Shown here one piece after another: positions 18,211 to 26,123 of a stretch of DNA of 64,000 bases. The position numbers and the translations under genes are program-made. Position 1 is the stretch's first letter, and every line of letters starts with the position of its first letter. Origin of the DNA: Bacillus sp. SORGH_AS_0510 (GTDB taxonomy: Bacteria; Bacillota; Bacilli; Bacillales; Cytobacillaceae); assembly GCF_030818775.1 (NCBI RefSeq), contig NZ_JAUTAU010000001.1, forward strand, positions 2,980,001 to 3,044,000, written 5' to 3'. The notes under the pieces were generated by a model that ran no database searches, was not told where the DNA came from, and saw only the letters and a program-made list of their open reading frames with translations.

Positions 18211-19023
18211 TTACTCACTGATTTTTTCAAATAATGCAAATTGCTCTATATCTCTAGAAGAAGTCAATGATAACTGGTTTAAAAATTCAAATTGGAAGCT
18301 ACCAGGTCCAAATTTATCTGTTTTTTCTGCTGCCTTCTCTGCAGCAATTCCATAGAAGGATAAAGCTGCTACTGCTGCCTTTATTAAATCTTTTTCCACA
18401 CCAGCAAAGGCACCTATTACCGAGGTTAATAGACAACCCGTCCCCGTAACTTTTGTTAATATTGGATGTCCATTTTTAACAACATAGATTGTTTCTCCAT
18501 CAGTCACGATATCCTCTTTCCCCGTGATGACTACGACAGTTTTCATTTTTCGTGCAGCTGAGATGGCTACTTCAACAATATTGCCATTTGCGTCACCTGC
18601 ATCTACACCTTTAATTTCCCAGTTTTCGCCGACAACATTAGCAATTTCAGCCGCATTTCCTCGAATAACTGATACATTTACTTCCTTCATAATCTTTTGT
18701 GCAGTTTCCGTACGGTAACGTGTTGCTCCAGCTCCTACAGGATCAAAAATGACTGGTACTCCGGTTTCATTTGCAGCTTTTCCAGCAATAATCATAGACT
18801 CGACTGTCTGCGAATTTAAGGTACCAATATTCAACACTAGCGAACTAGCAATCTTAGCCATATCGGCTACTTCTTCTTCTGCATAGGCCATGACTGGTGA
18901 TGCACCAAGGGCAAGCAGGCCATTTGCTGTAAAGTTTGTAACGACGACATTTGTTATATTATGTACAAGTGGTCTTCCCTCTCTTACCTTTTCCAATGTT
19001 TCAAACAAGCTGTTTTTTTTCAC
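18211..19023 (-). CDS. thiM: Hydroxyethylthiazole kinase ThiM
   Basis: Phosphorylates hydroxyethylthiazole in thiazole salvage. The product has 270 residues from a GTG start at 19023, which has a GGGGAG ribosome site six bases upstream. Family landmarks: [29 protein letters not shown] near the N-terminus and the catalytic [14 protein letters not shown] segment. A longer open frame to 19155 runs into a mobile repeat and encodes arginine-rich nonsense; it is rejected as the start. First gene of the TPP-controlled operon, but separated from the riboswitch by that 182-bp element. Confidence 0.95.
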   Translation of the reverse strand: MKKNSLFETLEKVREGRPLVHNITNVVVTNFTANGLLALGASPVMAYAEEEVADMAKIASSLVLNIGTLNSQTVESMIIAGKAANETGVPVIFDPVGAGATRYRTETAQKIMKEVNVSVIRGNAAEIANVVGENWEIKGVDAGDANGNIVEVAISAARKMKTVVVITGKEDIVTDGETIYVVKNGHPILTKVTGTGCLLTSVIGAFAGVEKDLIKAAVAALSFYGIAAEKAAEKTDKFGPGSFQFEFLNQLSLTSSRDIEQFALFEKISE

Positions 19024-19048
19024 AACAATCTCCCCTTTTTTAAAAAAT

Positions 19049-19230
19049 GGCTCTGTTAAAATTGTCTGTTGATTTCCGCTCCAGGCACGAGCGGTTCGTG
19101 GGTGTTTCGGCGAGCCTCCTCGACGCAAGCGTCTGCGAGGTCTCCCCTGAACCATACTCCCACAGGAGTCTTCGTGCCTTCCGCTCCAATCAACAGGATG
19201 TATAAATCAACATTGTTCTTTAACACAGCT
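19049..19230 (-). mobile_element. Structured MITE-like element, copy A (between riboswitch and thiM)
   Basis: A 182-bp element bounded by GGCTCTGTTAAA and TTTAACACAGCT, with no transposase. Flanks are TAAAAAAT (left) and TAAAAATA (right), a decayed 8-bp duplication. Inside are nested inverted repeats including GGCACGA / TCGTGCC and GACGC / GCGTC. It lies right after the riboswitch terminator T-run and ends 25 nt before the thiM start. Related copies are at 32713, 55640 and 62527. Confidence 0.88.
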
Positions 19231-19233
19231 TAA

Positions 19234-19271
19234 AAATAAAAAAACCAGATCCATATATTGGACCTGGTTAG
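19234..19271 (-). terminator. Expression-platform terminator of the TPP riboswitch
   Basis: On the minus strand, AACCAGGTC pairs with GATCTGGTT around a CAATATATG loop and is followed by a run of seven T. It lies about 30 nt after the aptamer, as expected for a transcription-terminating TPP riboswitch. The MITE-like copy A begins at the end of this T-rich tract. Confidence 0.88.
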
Positions 19272-19299
19272 TTAGAAAGAGTAATAAAAAATACTATTC

Positions 19300-19403
19300 A
19301 CTCGACTACTTTCCTACGCTGGTATTACCCAGATCAGGTCCGAAGGGTTAAAAACGTTGCCGTTTTCTCTCAGCCCGCTGATCAGGGCACCCCTAGTAGA
19401 TAC
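19300..19403 (-). promoter_or_regulatory. TPP (THI-box) riboswitch
   Basis: The minus strand reads ACTAGGGGTGCCC, then GGGCTGAGA, then ACCCTTCGGACCTGATCTGG, then GTAATACCAGCGTAGGAAAG: all conserved blocks of the TPP aptamer in order, with the P1 strands CTACTA and TAGTAG. Binding of thiamin pyrophosphate should favour the downstream terminator and switch the operon off. Confidence 0.97.
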
Positions 19404-19423
19404 TTCTTTATGAAATTACCTAA

Positions 19424-19452
19424 ATAGTACTGCTAAAAATTTCAGATGTAAA
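19424..19452 (-). promoter_or_regulatory. Sigma-A promoter of the thiamin operon
   Basis: On the minus strand, TTTACA (-35) is separated by 17 nt from TACTAT (-10), ending about 20 nt before the riboswitch aptamer. No better candidate lies between the aptamer and the upstream glutaredoxin gene. Confidence 0.65.
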
Positions 19453-19487
19453 GTAAATAATTTTATAAGATTTGTCATTCAGTCCAT

Positions 19488-19751
19488 TTACCTTTCTAAA
19501 TCGGTGTTTCCTTTTGCTAAATCCATCAGCTCTTTTAATTCATTAGTAAAGCCTTTTACTGCTCTGCCATCGAAAACAGTTACCGGCACACCTAAGAAAC
19601 CGTACATCTCTACTTCTTTTTGAAATTCTGGGTTTGTGGCTACGTTTCTTGCCTCAAAAGCGATTCCTTCCTCTGTTAAAACCTGTTTTACCATTGTACA
19701 TTCAATACAGTCGTTCGTTGTATAGACAATTACGGACTTATTCATTGGCAT
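19488..19751 (-). CDS. Glutaredoxin-like thiol-disulfide protein
   Basis: Small thioredoxin-fold protein of 87 residues with the redox motif Cys15-Ile-Glu-Cys18 after a VIVYTTNDC strand, and the cis-Pro in GVPVTVF. It resembles NrdH and YtfP-like glutaredoxins, probably a cytoplasmic disulfide reductase or thiol carrier. A GAGGAG ribosome site precedes two possible starts (19751 and 19745). No ribonucleotide reductase genes are nearby, so an NrdH role is not supported by context. Confidence 0.85.
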   Translation of the reverse strand: MPMNKSVIVYTTNDCIECTMVKQVLTEEGIAFEARNVATNPEFQKEVEMYGFLGVPVTVFDGRAVKGFTNELKELMDLAKGNTDLER

Positions 19752-20068
19752 AATTCTCCTCTAACTGATATTGCGACAAATTTCATCTAGTTTCCTCTTC
19801 CATCGATTATATAACAGTTAACGGTATAGGTTGAAGACCTCTGTTTCAGGAAATATTGCTCGGGAAAGCGCACGAACAGACAATTCTCGCGTTTACATGT
19901 CGGAAAGTGAAAGCGATATTCTTCATTTACGAGGGCTGGACTGCCTTTTTTTCTACTTTCATGATATTCGTTGATGCTTGTCTGTGAAAATTTCATATGA
20001 TATCTCTTGTAAGGCCCTTATTCATGAATGGGCTCGGGATTCAAACTTTAAAAAAGGTGGGTAGAATA

Positions 20069-20524
20069 ATGAGCAAAAAAAATAAGAAGATTCAAGAAGA
20101 TCAAGTTGAAAATACATTTGATATAGACTCCATTTTACAGTCGGTAAACAACTTGCTGAAAGAAGAGCTATTAAAGGCTTTGGGAAATTCCTCAGAAAAT
20201 GCATCTTCTAACACAGTAGAAAAAGAGCAATCAGATGCACAAGATACTAAACAACAACAAGAGCTTGTTGTCGAGGAACAAGTACAACAAATTGAAGACA
20301 GCAGTCCTCCTGAGAATGACCTTCGCTCCAAAATTGGCAATCACTTATTAGCGATTGAAACCGACATAGCAGCCTATATTTCAAGCTTTGAAGATGAGAT
20401 TCGAGCAGAACTTGCAGGTTTAAAGGAACAAAATACAACCCTATTAAAACAAGTCTCAGATTTCGAGAAGAAGAATAAGGATAAAGACAAGGAAAAGGAC
20501 AAAAAGAAAAAGAAAGAAAAGTAA
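20069..20524 (+). CDS. Acidic protein with lysine-rich tail, unknown function
   Basis: A 151-residue hydrophilic protein starting at the ATG at 20069 after an AAGGTGG ribosome site. The centre is Gln/Glu/Ser-rich (about 55-90), followed by a predicted amphipathic coiled-coil (about 95-135), and it ends in a run of alternating Lys/Asp and then a lysine block. No signal peptide. It faces the kinase/glycosyltransferase group across a terminator. The low complexity and strongly basic tail resemble some spore-coat-associated proteins, but that is only a resemblance. Confidence 0.75.
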   Translation: MSKKNKKIQEDQVENTFDIDSILQSVNNLLKEELLKALGNSSENASSNTVEKEQSDAQDTKQQQELVVEEQVQQIEDSSPPENDLRSKIGNHLLAIETDIAAYISSFEDEIRAELAGLKEQNTTLLKQVSDFEKKNKDKDKEKDKKKKKEK

Positions 20525-20533
20525 ACTCTAAAT

Positions 20534-20563
20534 AAAAAAACCTTGAACTCTCAAGGTTTTTTT
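20534..20563. terminator. Bidirectional terminator between convergent genes
   Basis: ACCTTGA / TCAAGGT stem with a four-base loop, a preceding A-run and a following T-run; it serves the genes on both sides. Confidence 0.85.
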
Positions 20564-20578
20564 ACTTTGTTTAAGAAT

Positions 20579-21355
20579 TTACATACTATTATCATGTAAA
20601 GGGAGATAAATTTTTTTCAAAAATCTCTCCATGAGGTGTGGAAGAACACTTTTACGCCTCGTCACTAGGGCACTGACCATGGCTTTTTTCTCTTCTTTAC
20701 TTACCATCCAATCTTCTGGAATCATTGAGATGATTTCCTCAATTAAAAATATAGGGATGGTCTGGATTAGTTCCAAATAATCCGTAAAACTATTTTCCGA
20801 TTCAATAAATTTTGCCATAATCTGATGTGTAGCGCTCTTCAATAACTGCTCTGACATGTCCTCTAAATCACTGGCAATCCAGTTGTATGCACCGAAAATC
20901 TCAGCATGATCAATAATCCATAATTGGTATTGTCCTGGATCTTCCTCACATAAGACTATATTTTTACGCGTACGATCGCGATTGCAAAGCCAGTAATCTA
21001 GCAAGATGGCACCTGCTAATGACTGGTGATTACTAATACTAGAAATATTTGGCGTTTGATGACCGTCCATACAATCAGGAACATATAAAGAAGCGAATTG
21101 GTATTGGGTATGGTGCATGACTTTCAGTTCAGGAACTTGCGCAATAAACTCTGGTGGTATCGCTACTAACCGGGCAAATGGAATCGGCAGACCGAGATAT
21201 CGTGCTAAACAATACCCCACCCATTCATTTGGTAAAGTTCTCTCAAACCCAGGCTGAAAGAACTTTACCACATAGTCATGTCCATCACTAAAACTTATTA
21301 AGTGAGCATTAGACTTTCCTTCTAATGTTTTTCGATAGGCAATAGGAGTAATCAT
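20579..21355 (-). CDS. HipA-like kinase-fold protein
   Basis: Soluble protein of 258 residues. It carries a HipA/PI-kinase-like catalytic pattern: a lysine in DYVVKFF (about 28-34), a catalytic-loop-like LDYWLCNRDRTRKN (about 120-133) with Asp and Asn, and a metal-binding DHA in IIDHAEIF in place of DFG. No toxin-antitoxin partner (HipB) is adjacent, so a persistence role is not implied. It overlaps the glycosyltransferase gene by 4 nt (ATGA), so the two are co-translated. It may phosphorylate or modify a small molecule, glycan or protein in the same pathway. Confidence 0.7.
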   Translation of the reverse strand: MITPIAYRKTLEGKSNAHLISFSDGHDYVVKFFQPGFERTLPNEWVGYCLARYLGLPIPFARLVAIPPEFIAQVPELKVMHHTQYQFASLYVPDCMDGHQTPNISSISNHQSLAGAILLDYWLCNRDRTRKNIVLCEEDPGQYQLWIIDHAEIFGAYNWIASDLEDMSEQLLKSATHQIMAKFIESENSFTDYLELIQTIPIFLIEEIISMIPEDWMVSKEEKKAMVSALVTRRKSVLPHLMERFLKKIYLPLHDNSM

Positions 21356-22467
21356 CTCATCTCCCCCTCCCCATTTACCTCTCCGCCCTTTTGGACAATT
21401 TTCTTTAATAAATTCACATATGCATCTGCAACTGTTTGGATGGAAAAATGTTGTTGAACTCTATTAATTGCAGCCTGAGACATCTGTTGAAAGCGTATTG
21501 GATCATCAATAATTCCATATATTTGATTGACGGCATCTTCGACATTTTGTCCACGAAATAGTAAGCCTGTCTCCCCCTCAACCACTAATTCTGTTACTGG
21601 CATCATTCTAGATGCCACAACAGGTACACCACAGGTCATTGATTCAATGAAGGTATTTCCAAAGGATTCTGATTTAGTGGTTGCAAGAGTACATCCACCA
21701 GATTGACGAATCTTTGCATAGACATGAGGCATTTGCTGATATGGAATGACCGGGAACCATTTAATAATATCGGTGAGCTGCTCTTGCTGCCAGGCTGCCG
21801 TAAATTCTTCACGCTGTACACTCTGTGCTCCACCGATGACCCAAATCTCAATATCGTCTCGTTCATTCTTAATCTTTTTTGCAATCTCAAGTAGCATCGG
21901 CCAGTTTTTACGTTTGTCCAATCTGCCAATCCATCCGATAATTTTTTTATCATTTGGAAGTATTGGTTCACTTTGAAAATCAATTTCCTCTTCCATTAAT
22001 GCACGGAAAAAAGAAGTATCTACACCGTTGTATATGACTTCAATGGGGACATTATTTGTTAATATGGAAACAATTCGTTTTTGATATTGAGAGGGTACGA
22101 TGATTAATTCGGGTTGAATTCCTTTAAAAGATTTTACATGGGGCATAAGCTTAATTAGTTCAGGTGTTCGGGCTTCTACAATAACAGGTCCTTGAAAGTT
22201 GGCTTTTCGAACCCATTTGTATGCCGCACCCGTATCAACAATAATAATCGCATCATAACAATTATCTTTAATAATTTTTTGAATTTCCTTTTCATCCTTC
22301 GTTAAATAGACAGGAGCAATGTCCTGCATGATGTGGAGCCCGCCATGATCAGTTGTGTAAAGAAATTCGGTATCAATGCCATGATTCTTAAAATAAATGG
22401 AGCGATTTCGCCATCCAGCATTTACTCCGCCAACAGTGAGCAGTCGCCAGATTACTAGTACTTTCAT
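21352..22467 (-). CDS. Family 4 (GT-B) glycosyltransferase
   Basis: Cytoplasmic or membrane-associated glycosyltransferase of 371 residues with the GT-B double Rossmann layout. The N-terminal domain opens with VIWRLLTVGGVNAGWRN; the C-terminal donor-binding domain has GWIGRLDKRKNW and the EX7E motif in ESFGNTFIESMTCGVPVVAS. It resembles CotSA/YtcC-type spore coat glycosyltransferases, but sugar and acceptor are unknown. It is coupled to the HipA-like gene and follows a kinase-like gene by about 85 nt. Confidence 0.88.
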   Translation of the reverse strand: MKVLVIWRLLTVGGVNAGWRNRSIYFKNHGIDTEFLYTTDHGGLHIMQDIAPVYLTKDEKEIQKIIKDNCYDAIIIVDTGAAYKWVRKANFQGPVIVEARTPELIKLMPHVKSFKGIQPELIIVPSQYQKRIVSILTNNVPIEVIYNGVDTSFFRALMEEEIDFQSEPILPNDKKIIGWIGRLDKRKNWPMLLEIAKKIKNERDDIEIWVIGGAQSVQREEFTAAWQQEQLTDIIKWFPVIPYQQMPHVYAKIRQSGGCTLATTKSESFGNTFIESMTCGVPVVASRMMPVTELVVEGETGLLFRGQNVEDAVNQIYGIIDDPIRFQQMSQAAINRVQQHFSIQTVADAYVNLLKKIVQKGGEVNGEGEMR

Positions 22468-22552
22468 TTAGCTTTCTCCTTGTCAGTATTTAGGGTCCTC
22501 CTTAGACATCCGTTTAACGCATTTTATGGATCAGTAATGATATGGTGGAATG

Positions 22553-23560
22553 TTATTTTTTCTTGCTTTTTTTGCTCTTTTTACCACGAAAATGCCTATC
22601 ATATCTTTCACCTTCAAATCGTCGGTGCTGATCGCGTTTTTTATCTCTACCAGGGTGTTTTCCATCGCCTCGGTCAATTTCTCCTTCAAAGCGTTTTACT
22701 CCTCTATCCTGTTCCTGCATGCGAGATTGTTCCAACTCATCCCAATACTTATCGATTTTTTCCATCACAGCTTCAGGATCCTTGCCACGGGCAAGCATGG
22801 TTTTAATCCATTCTTCTTTAAACACCTTATGAACTAAGCCATGTAATTGGAGAACATATTGTTCTTCATCATCTCTTATTAACATCTTTTTGCTTAGATT
22901 TTTGATCTTGTCCTTATCCGGTTTTTGAGGAAGAAGTATTTGATAAATCTCACGGGATAACTCTTCCATGCGAATATAGTGGAGCCATTCCTGATATAAT
23001 TCAGGAGCCATTTCTTGAACATGTGCTAAGAAAATAGCCTTATTTTCATCCCCTAAGGAATTTAAAAGCTTCCTTGGATATGGATACACCCGATCTCTCC
23101 ATACGGTTCTTGCCACATCAATTACTTTCAAATTGCCGTCTGGCTGAATATAAATCTGCCTTTTATGATGATCAATCCGTTCATAACCGATTGCCTTAAA
23201 AGTGATTAACATGTCAATTAACTTCGCAGAAAGTTCTGGAGTTAATGGCTGTGATTGAAGATATTCACGCACATCTACCCCTCTAATAATATCCATAGCA
23301 ATGTAGAGCGGACCTTTCGCATGAATCTTTGGAAATAGGTCCGTATGCTGGCCTAGGGACAAGGCATAGTGTTCGCGGTCGCAATCTTCCGGGTTCCCAA
23401 ATACTTTTACACAAATATCATCCGTCACCTGAAAGACGGCACCTTGCCTGCCTTTCCCAAGTAAAACTAATGGTGAATTATTAACGACCTCTACGTCAGC
23501 ATTGATCAGGTTTTTCACTTCAATTTGTTTCATCCATTCTTTTAATTGTTCAGTATCCAT
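22553..23560 (-). CDS. Eukaryotic-type protein kinase-like protein with basic tail
   Basis: 335 residues. A protein-kinase-like N-lobe is visible: glycine loop LLGKGRQGAVFQV (about 33-45), Lys in ICVKVFG (about 52), a hinge-like YIAMDIIRG, a catalytic-loop-like YERIDHHKRQIYI and a DFG-like VIDVART. Spacing is short and the catalytic Asp is in an unusual setting, so activity is uncertain. From about residue 265 to the end the sequence is charged and low in complexity, finishing KKSKKSKKK. It heads the three-gene group with the glycosyltransferase and HipA-like protein; a role in spore or cell-surface modification is inference. Confidence 0.72.
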   Translation of the reverse strand: MDTEQLKEWMKQIEVKNLINADVEVVNNSPLVLLGKGRQGAVFQVTDDICVKVFGNPEDCDREHYALSLGQHTDLFPKIHAKGPLYIAMDIIRGVDVREYLQSQPLTPELSAKLIDMLITFKAIGYERIDHHKRQIYIQPDGNLKVIDVARTVWRDRVYPYPRKLLNSLGDENKAIFLAHVQEMAPELYQEWLHYIRMEELSREIYQILLPQKPDKDKIKNLSKKMLIRDDEEQYVLQLHGLVHKVFKEEWIKTMLARGKDPEAVMEKIDKYWDELEQSRMQEQDRGVKRFEGEIDRGDGKHPGRDKKRDQHRRFEGERYDRHFRGKKSKKSKKK

Positions 23561-23671
23561 TTTTCCCCTCCTTATAAATAATTGAATAAAAAAGAAAGCT
23601 ACTTATGCAGTATCGCTTAATATAGTTAATTCAAAGAGGACTTAAAATGTACAGGCTACTGTCCAAATGAA

Positions 23672-23700
23672 CAAAAAACCCCGCCAACAAATGCTGGCGA
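23672..23700 (-). terminator. Terminator after the yjiH-like gene
   Basis: CGCCA / TGGCG stem with an eight-base loop; on the minus strand it is followed by GGGGTTTTTTG. Confidence 0.75.
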
Positions 23701-23729
23701 GAGTTTTTTGGGGTGTCAGGCACCAAATT

Positions 23730-25067
23730 TTATAGAAGTAAGTATGCAAGTGGTGCTGTGAGTAATATCGTTAGTACTACTCTTTCGAACCAGATGACTA
23801 CTAACTTTCCAATTGTGAGTGGAATCTCTGTTGATAAAATACACGGTACCACTGCAGAAAAGAAGATAATGGAAGAGACGGATACAACAGCGATCACAAA
23901 TTTCGTTACAACTGCTGCTTTGGTCACTAACAAGGCAGGTAAAAACATTTCTGCAATGCCCACTGCACTAGCCTTGGCTGCTAGCATAGGATCAGGCAGC
24001 TGAACAAGTGCTGTAAATGGATAGAAAATATATCCTAGCCAATCAAATACAGGTGTAAACTCGGCCAAGATCAAACCGAGTAACCCAACCGACATGATGG
24101 ATGGTAAAATTCCCATGGTCATGACAAAGCCATCTTTTAGATTTTCCCATATGTTTTTACCAAAGCTCGGTGATTCATTCGCTGTAATCATGGCCTCTTT
24201 CCAAGCAGTTTTCATTCGATCTTTTTTAATGATGACCTCTTGGTCGCCTTCCATCTCCTGGTAGTAGGAATCACTCATTTTTGATAATGGCCAGATTCGA
24301 ACTGTAATAGCAGTAACGATAAATGTAACAACTAGCGTAATCCAAAAATAAGCATTCCACATGTCCATCAGATTTAGTGTTTTCGCTACTACAATCATAA
24401 ATGTTGCTGAAACCGTGGAAAATCCTGTAGCAATAATGGCTGCTTCTTTGATAGAGTATTTTCCTTCTTTGAATACACGGTTCGTAATCAACAAACCGAT
24501 AGAATAGCTACCTACAAAAGAGGCAACCGCATCAATAGCCGATCTTCCGGGCGTTTTCCAAATCGGCCGCATGACTGGTTGCATGAATATTCCGATAAAT
24601 TCCAGCAAACCATACCCTACTAACAAAGCAAGAAATACAGAGCCAATTGGAACTAATAACCCTACCGAAATCACTAGTTTGTTATAAAGGAATGGTGCCA
24701 TATCCGGACTAAAAAACCATTTTGGACCTACATTAAAAACGAACATAGCCCCTGCAACAAAACCCAGGATTTTCAAGATTGAAAATATTAACGTTACCGT
24801 ATCCTTTCTCCAAGTTTTCTTATAGAAAGGATAAACTGCCCCTAATAAAATTACTAAAAGTGCATAATAAGGCAAAATACTAGGAACGGCTAATTGAATA
24901 GCCGAAACAAAGTGGTCGAGCATAATTGAGGATTTTCCATTTAAAGTAATCGGTACAAAGAATACAAAAATACCAATAGCACTGAAAACAAAAAACTTTA
25001 CCATATTCAACATATTACTATTCTGTAATTCTGGTTGCTTCGCATTCACTACAGTTTGATTTTCCAT
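23730..25067 (-). CDS. YjiH-family membrane protein (nucleoside recognition/Gate domains), hut-linked
   Basis: Membrane protein of 445 residues with about ten helices. The Gate-type segments are visible: SAIDAVASFVGSYSIGLLITNRVFKEGKYS in the middle and FLPALLVTKAAVVTKFVIAVVSVSSIIFFSA near the end. Proteins of this family often sit in hut operons in place of HutM and are thought to be histidine or related amine/amino acid transporters; that function is inferred from context. The ATG at 25067 fits an AAGGGGG ribosome site better than the ATG at 25085. It follows hutG after a large palindrome. Confidence 0.8.
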   Translation of the reverse strand: MENQTVVNAKQPELQNSNMLNMVKFFVFSAIGIFVFFVPITLNGKSSIMLDHFVSAIQLAVPSILPYYALLVILLGAVYPFYKKTWRKDTVTLIFSILKILGFVAGAMFVFNVGPKWFFSPDMAPFLYNKLVISVGLLVPIGSVFLALLVGYGLLEFIGIFMQPVMRPIWKTPGRSAIDAVASFVGSYSIGLLITNRVFKEGKYSIKEAAIIATGFSTVSATFMIVVAKTLNLMDMWNAYFWITLVVTFIVTAITVRIWPLSKMSDSYYQEMEGDQEVIIKKDRMKTAWKEAMITANESPSFGKNIWENLKDGFVMTMGILPSIMSVGLLGLILAEFTPVFDWLGYIFYPFTALVQLPDPMLAAKASAVGIAEMFLPALLVTKAAVVTKFVIAVVSVSSIIFFSAVVPCILSTEIPLTIGKLVVIWFERVVLTILLTAPLAYLLL

Positions 25068-25089
25068 TTCCATCCCCCTTGTCATTTAT

Positions 25090-25128
25090 GGTGACAGGCA
25101 CCAAAAATCCTTTTTGGTGCCTGTCACC
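25090..25128. repeat. Perfect 39-nt palindrome built from GGTGACAGGCACC
   Basis: GGTGACAGGCACCAAAAA and its exact reverse complement surround TCC, an 18-bp perfect stem. The right arm touches the hutG stop codon and the other side precedes the yjiH-like gene. It could act as an intra-operon attenuator or mRNA 3'-end stabiliser. Confidence 0.9.
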
Positions 25129-26123
25129 TATCGCAACATTACCCCTGTTAAAAAGGTTAAAAATATGTGTGTGCCGAGTTTGACTGTTGGTTGAACTTGG
25201 GTGTCTTTAAGCGGGTCAAGGCAGACAATGTCCATTGTTTTCACTTTTGGATGTTTGGCAGCTGCTAGTACCCCATCTAGCAGTTCTGCTGTTGTCATTC
25301 CACCTGGCGTTGATGCAGGTACTCCTGGTGCATACGCAATATCTAGAACATCCATATCGACGGTTAAGTAAATCGTATCCACCTTGGCTTCTAGTTCCTC
25401 CAAACAGTGGCGGATTGTTTCTTCTATTCCTTTTTTTCTTGCTTGACGAAGTGTATAGTAGTTAACCCCTTTTTCATCGGCAAATTGCTTCAAATCTTTC
25501 GTGTTAAAAAAACCATGAAGACCGATATTATACATATTACTAGGTTCTACCGTCCCACTCTCAATTAGGTTCCTCATCGGAGTCCCATTTGACGGCCCAT
25601 TATCAGATAGGTCCCTTAAATCAAAATGGGTATCAAACTGAAGGATTCCAATCTTCTCCTGCGGTTTAGCCTGATGCAGACCTTTTACCATCATGGCTGT
25701 TATCGAATGATCGCCTCCAATTGCACACACCGTGGATGTGCCGAAATGCTGATGCAGTGCATTAGAAGCCGCAATGATATTGTCATGGCATTTGCGGATA
25801 TCGGTGACATGCATAGGAACGTCCCCCGCATCCACCGCCGTCATGTTAGAAAGATCAATATCTTCATCCAGATTATAAGTAGTAAAGCCCTTCCATAAAC
25901 GCCTGAAAGCATCTGGAAATTCAGATGCTCCTGACGCACTAATTGATGAGCGGGAAAGAGGCACACCGACTACTACAAAATCAGTGTCCTTGCATTGTTC
26001 GGGATCCGAGTCAGCAGTCAGTGGTTGAATCCATTCATGAACCTTTTCCACTCTATCTCCGTTATCTGGTTTTACCCAAGTAAAACTCGGTGGATTCAAT
26101 TTAGGATAAAGAAAGCTTTTCAA
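25128..26123 (-). CDS. hutG: Formimidoylglutamase HutG (arginase family)
   Basis: Mn-dependent ureohydrolase of 331 residues that converts formimidoylglutamate to glutamate and formamide, the last step of histidine breakdown in Bacillus. The metal-site motifs are intact: GGDHSIT, DTHFDLRD and DMDVLDIAYAPG. It overlaps the hutI stop by 23 nt, so the genes are coupled. Other ureohydrolases (arginase, agmatinase) are excluded by operon context. Confidence 0.92.
   Translation of the reverse strand: MKSFLYPKLNPPSFTWVKPDNGDRVEKVHEWIQPLTADSDPEQCKDTDFVVVGVPLSRSSISASGASEFPDAFRRLWKGFTTYNLDEDIDLSNMTAVDAGDVPMHVTDIRKCHDNIIAASNALHQHFGTSTVCAIGGDHSITAMMVKGLHQAKPQEKIGILQFDTHFDLRDLSDNGPSNGTPMRNLIESGTVEPSNMYNIGLHGFFNTKDLKQFADEKGVNYYTLRQARKKGIEETIRHCLEELEAKVDTIYLTVDMDVLDIAYAPGVPASTPGGMTTAELLDGVLAAAKHPKVKTMDIVCLDPLKDTQVQPTVKLGTHIFLTFLTGVMLR

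Noticed and set aside
19024..19155. N-terminal extension of thiM
   Set aside because: The frame passes through the mobile element, is arginine-rich nonsense, and the GTG at 19023 has a proper ribosome site.
19787..19996. 69-codon minus-strand frame upstream of the glutaredoxin gene
   Set aside because: Weak ribosome site, no recognisable motif, and it covers the likely promoter region of the gene at 20069. Could be real but not supportable.
20579..21355. HipBA toxin-antitoxin module
   Set aside because: Only a HipA-like kinase fold is present; no HipB-like DNA-binding partner is adjacent and the gene is coupled to a glycosyltransferase.
22480..22837. Plus-strand frames opposite the basic tail of the kinase-like gene
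   Set aside because: Low-complexity shadow of the Lys/Arg-rich coding sequence.
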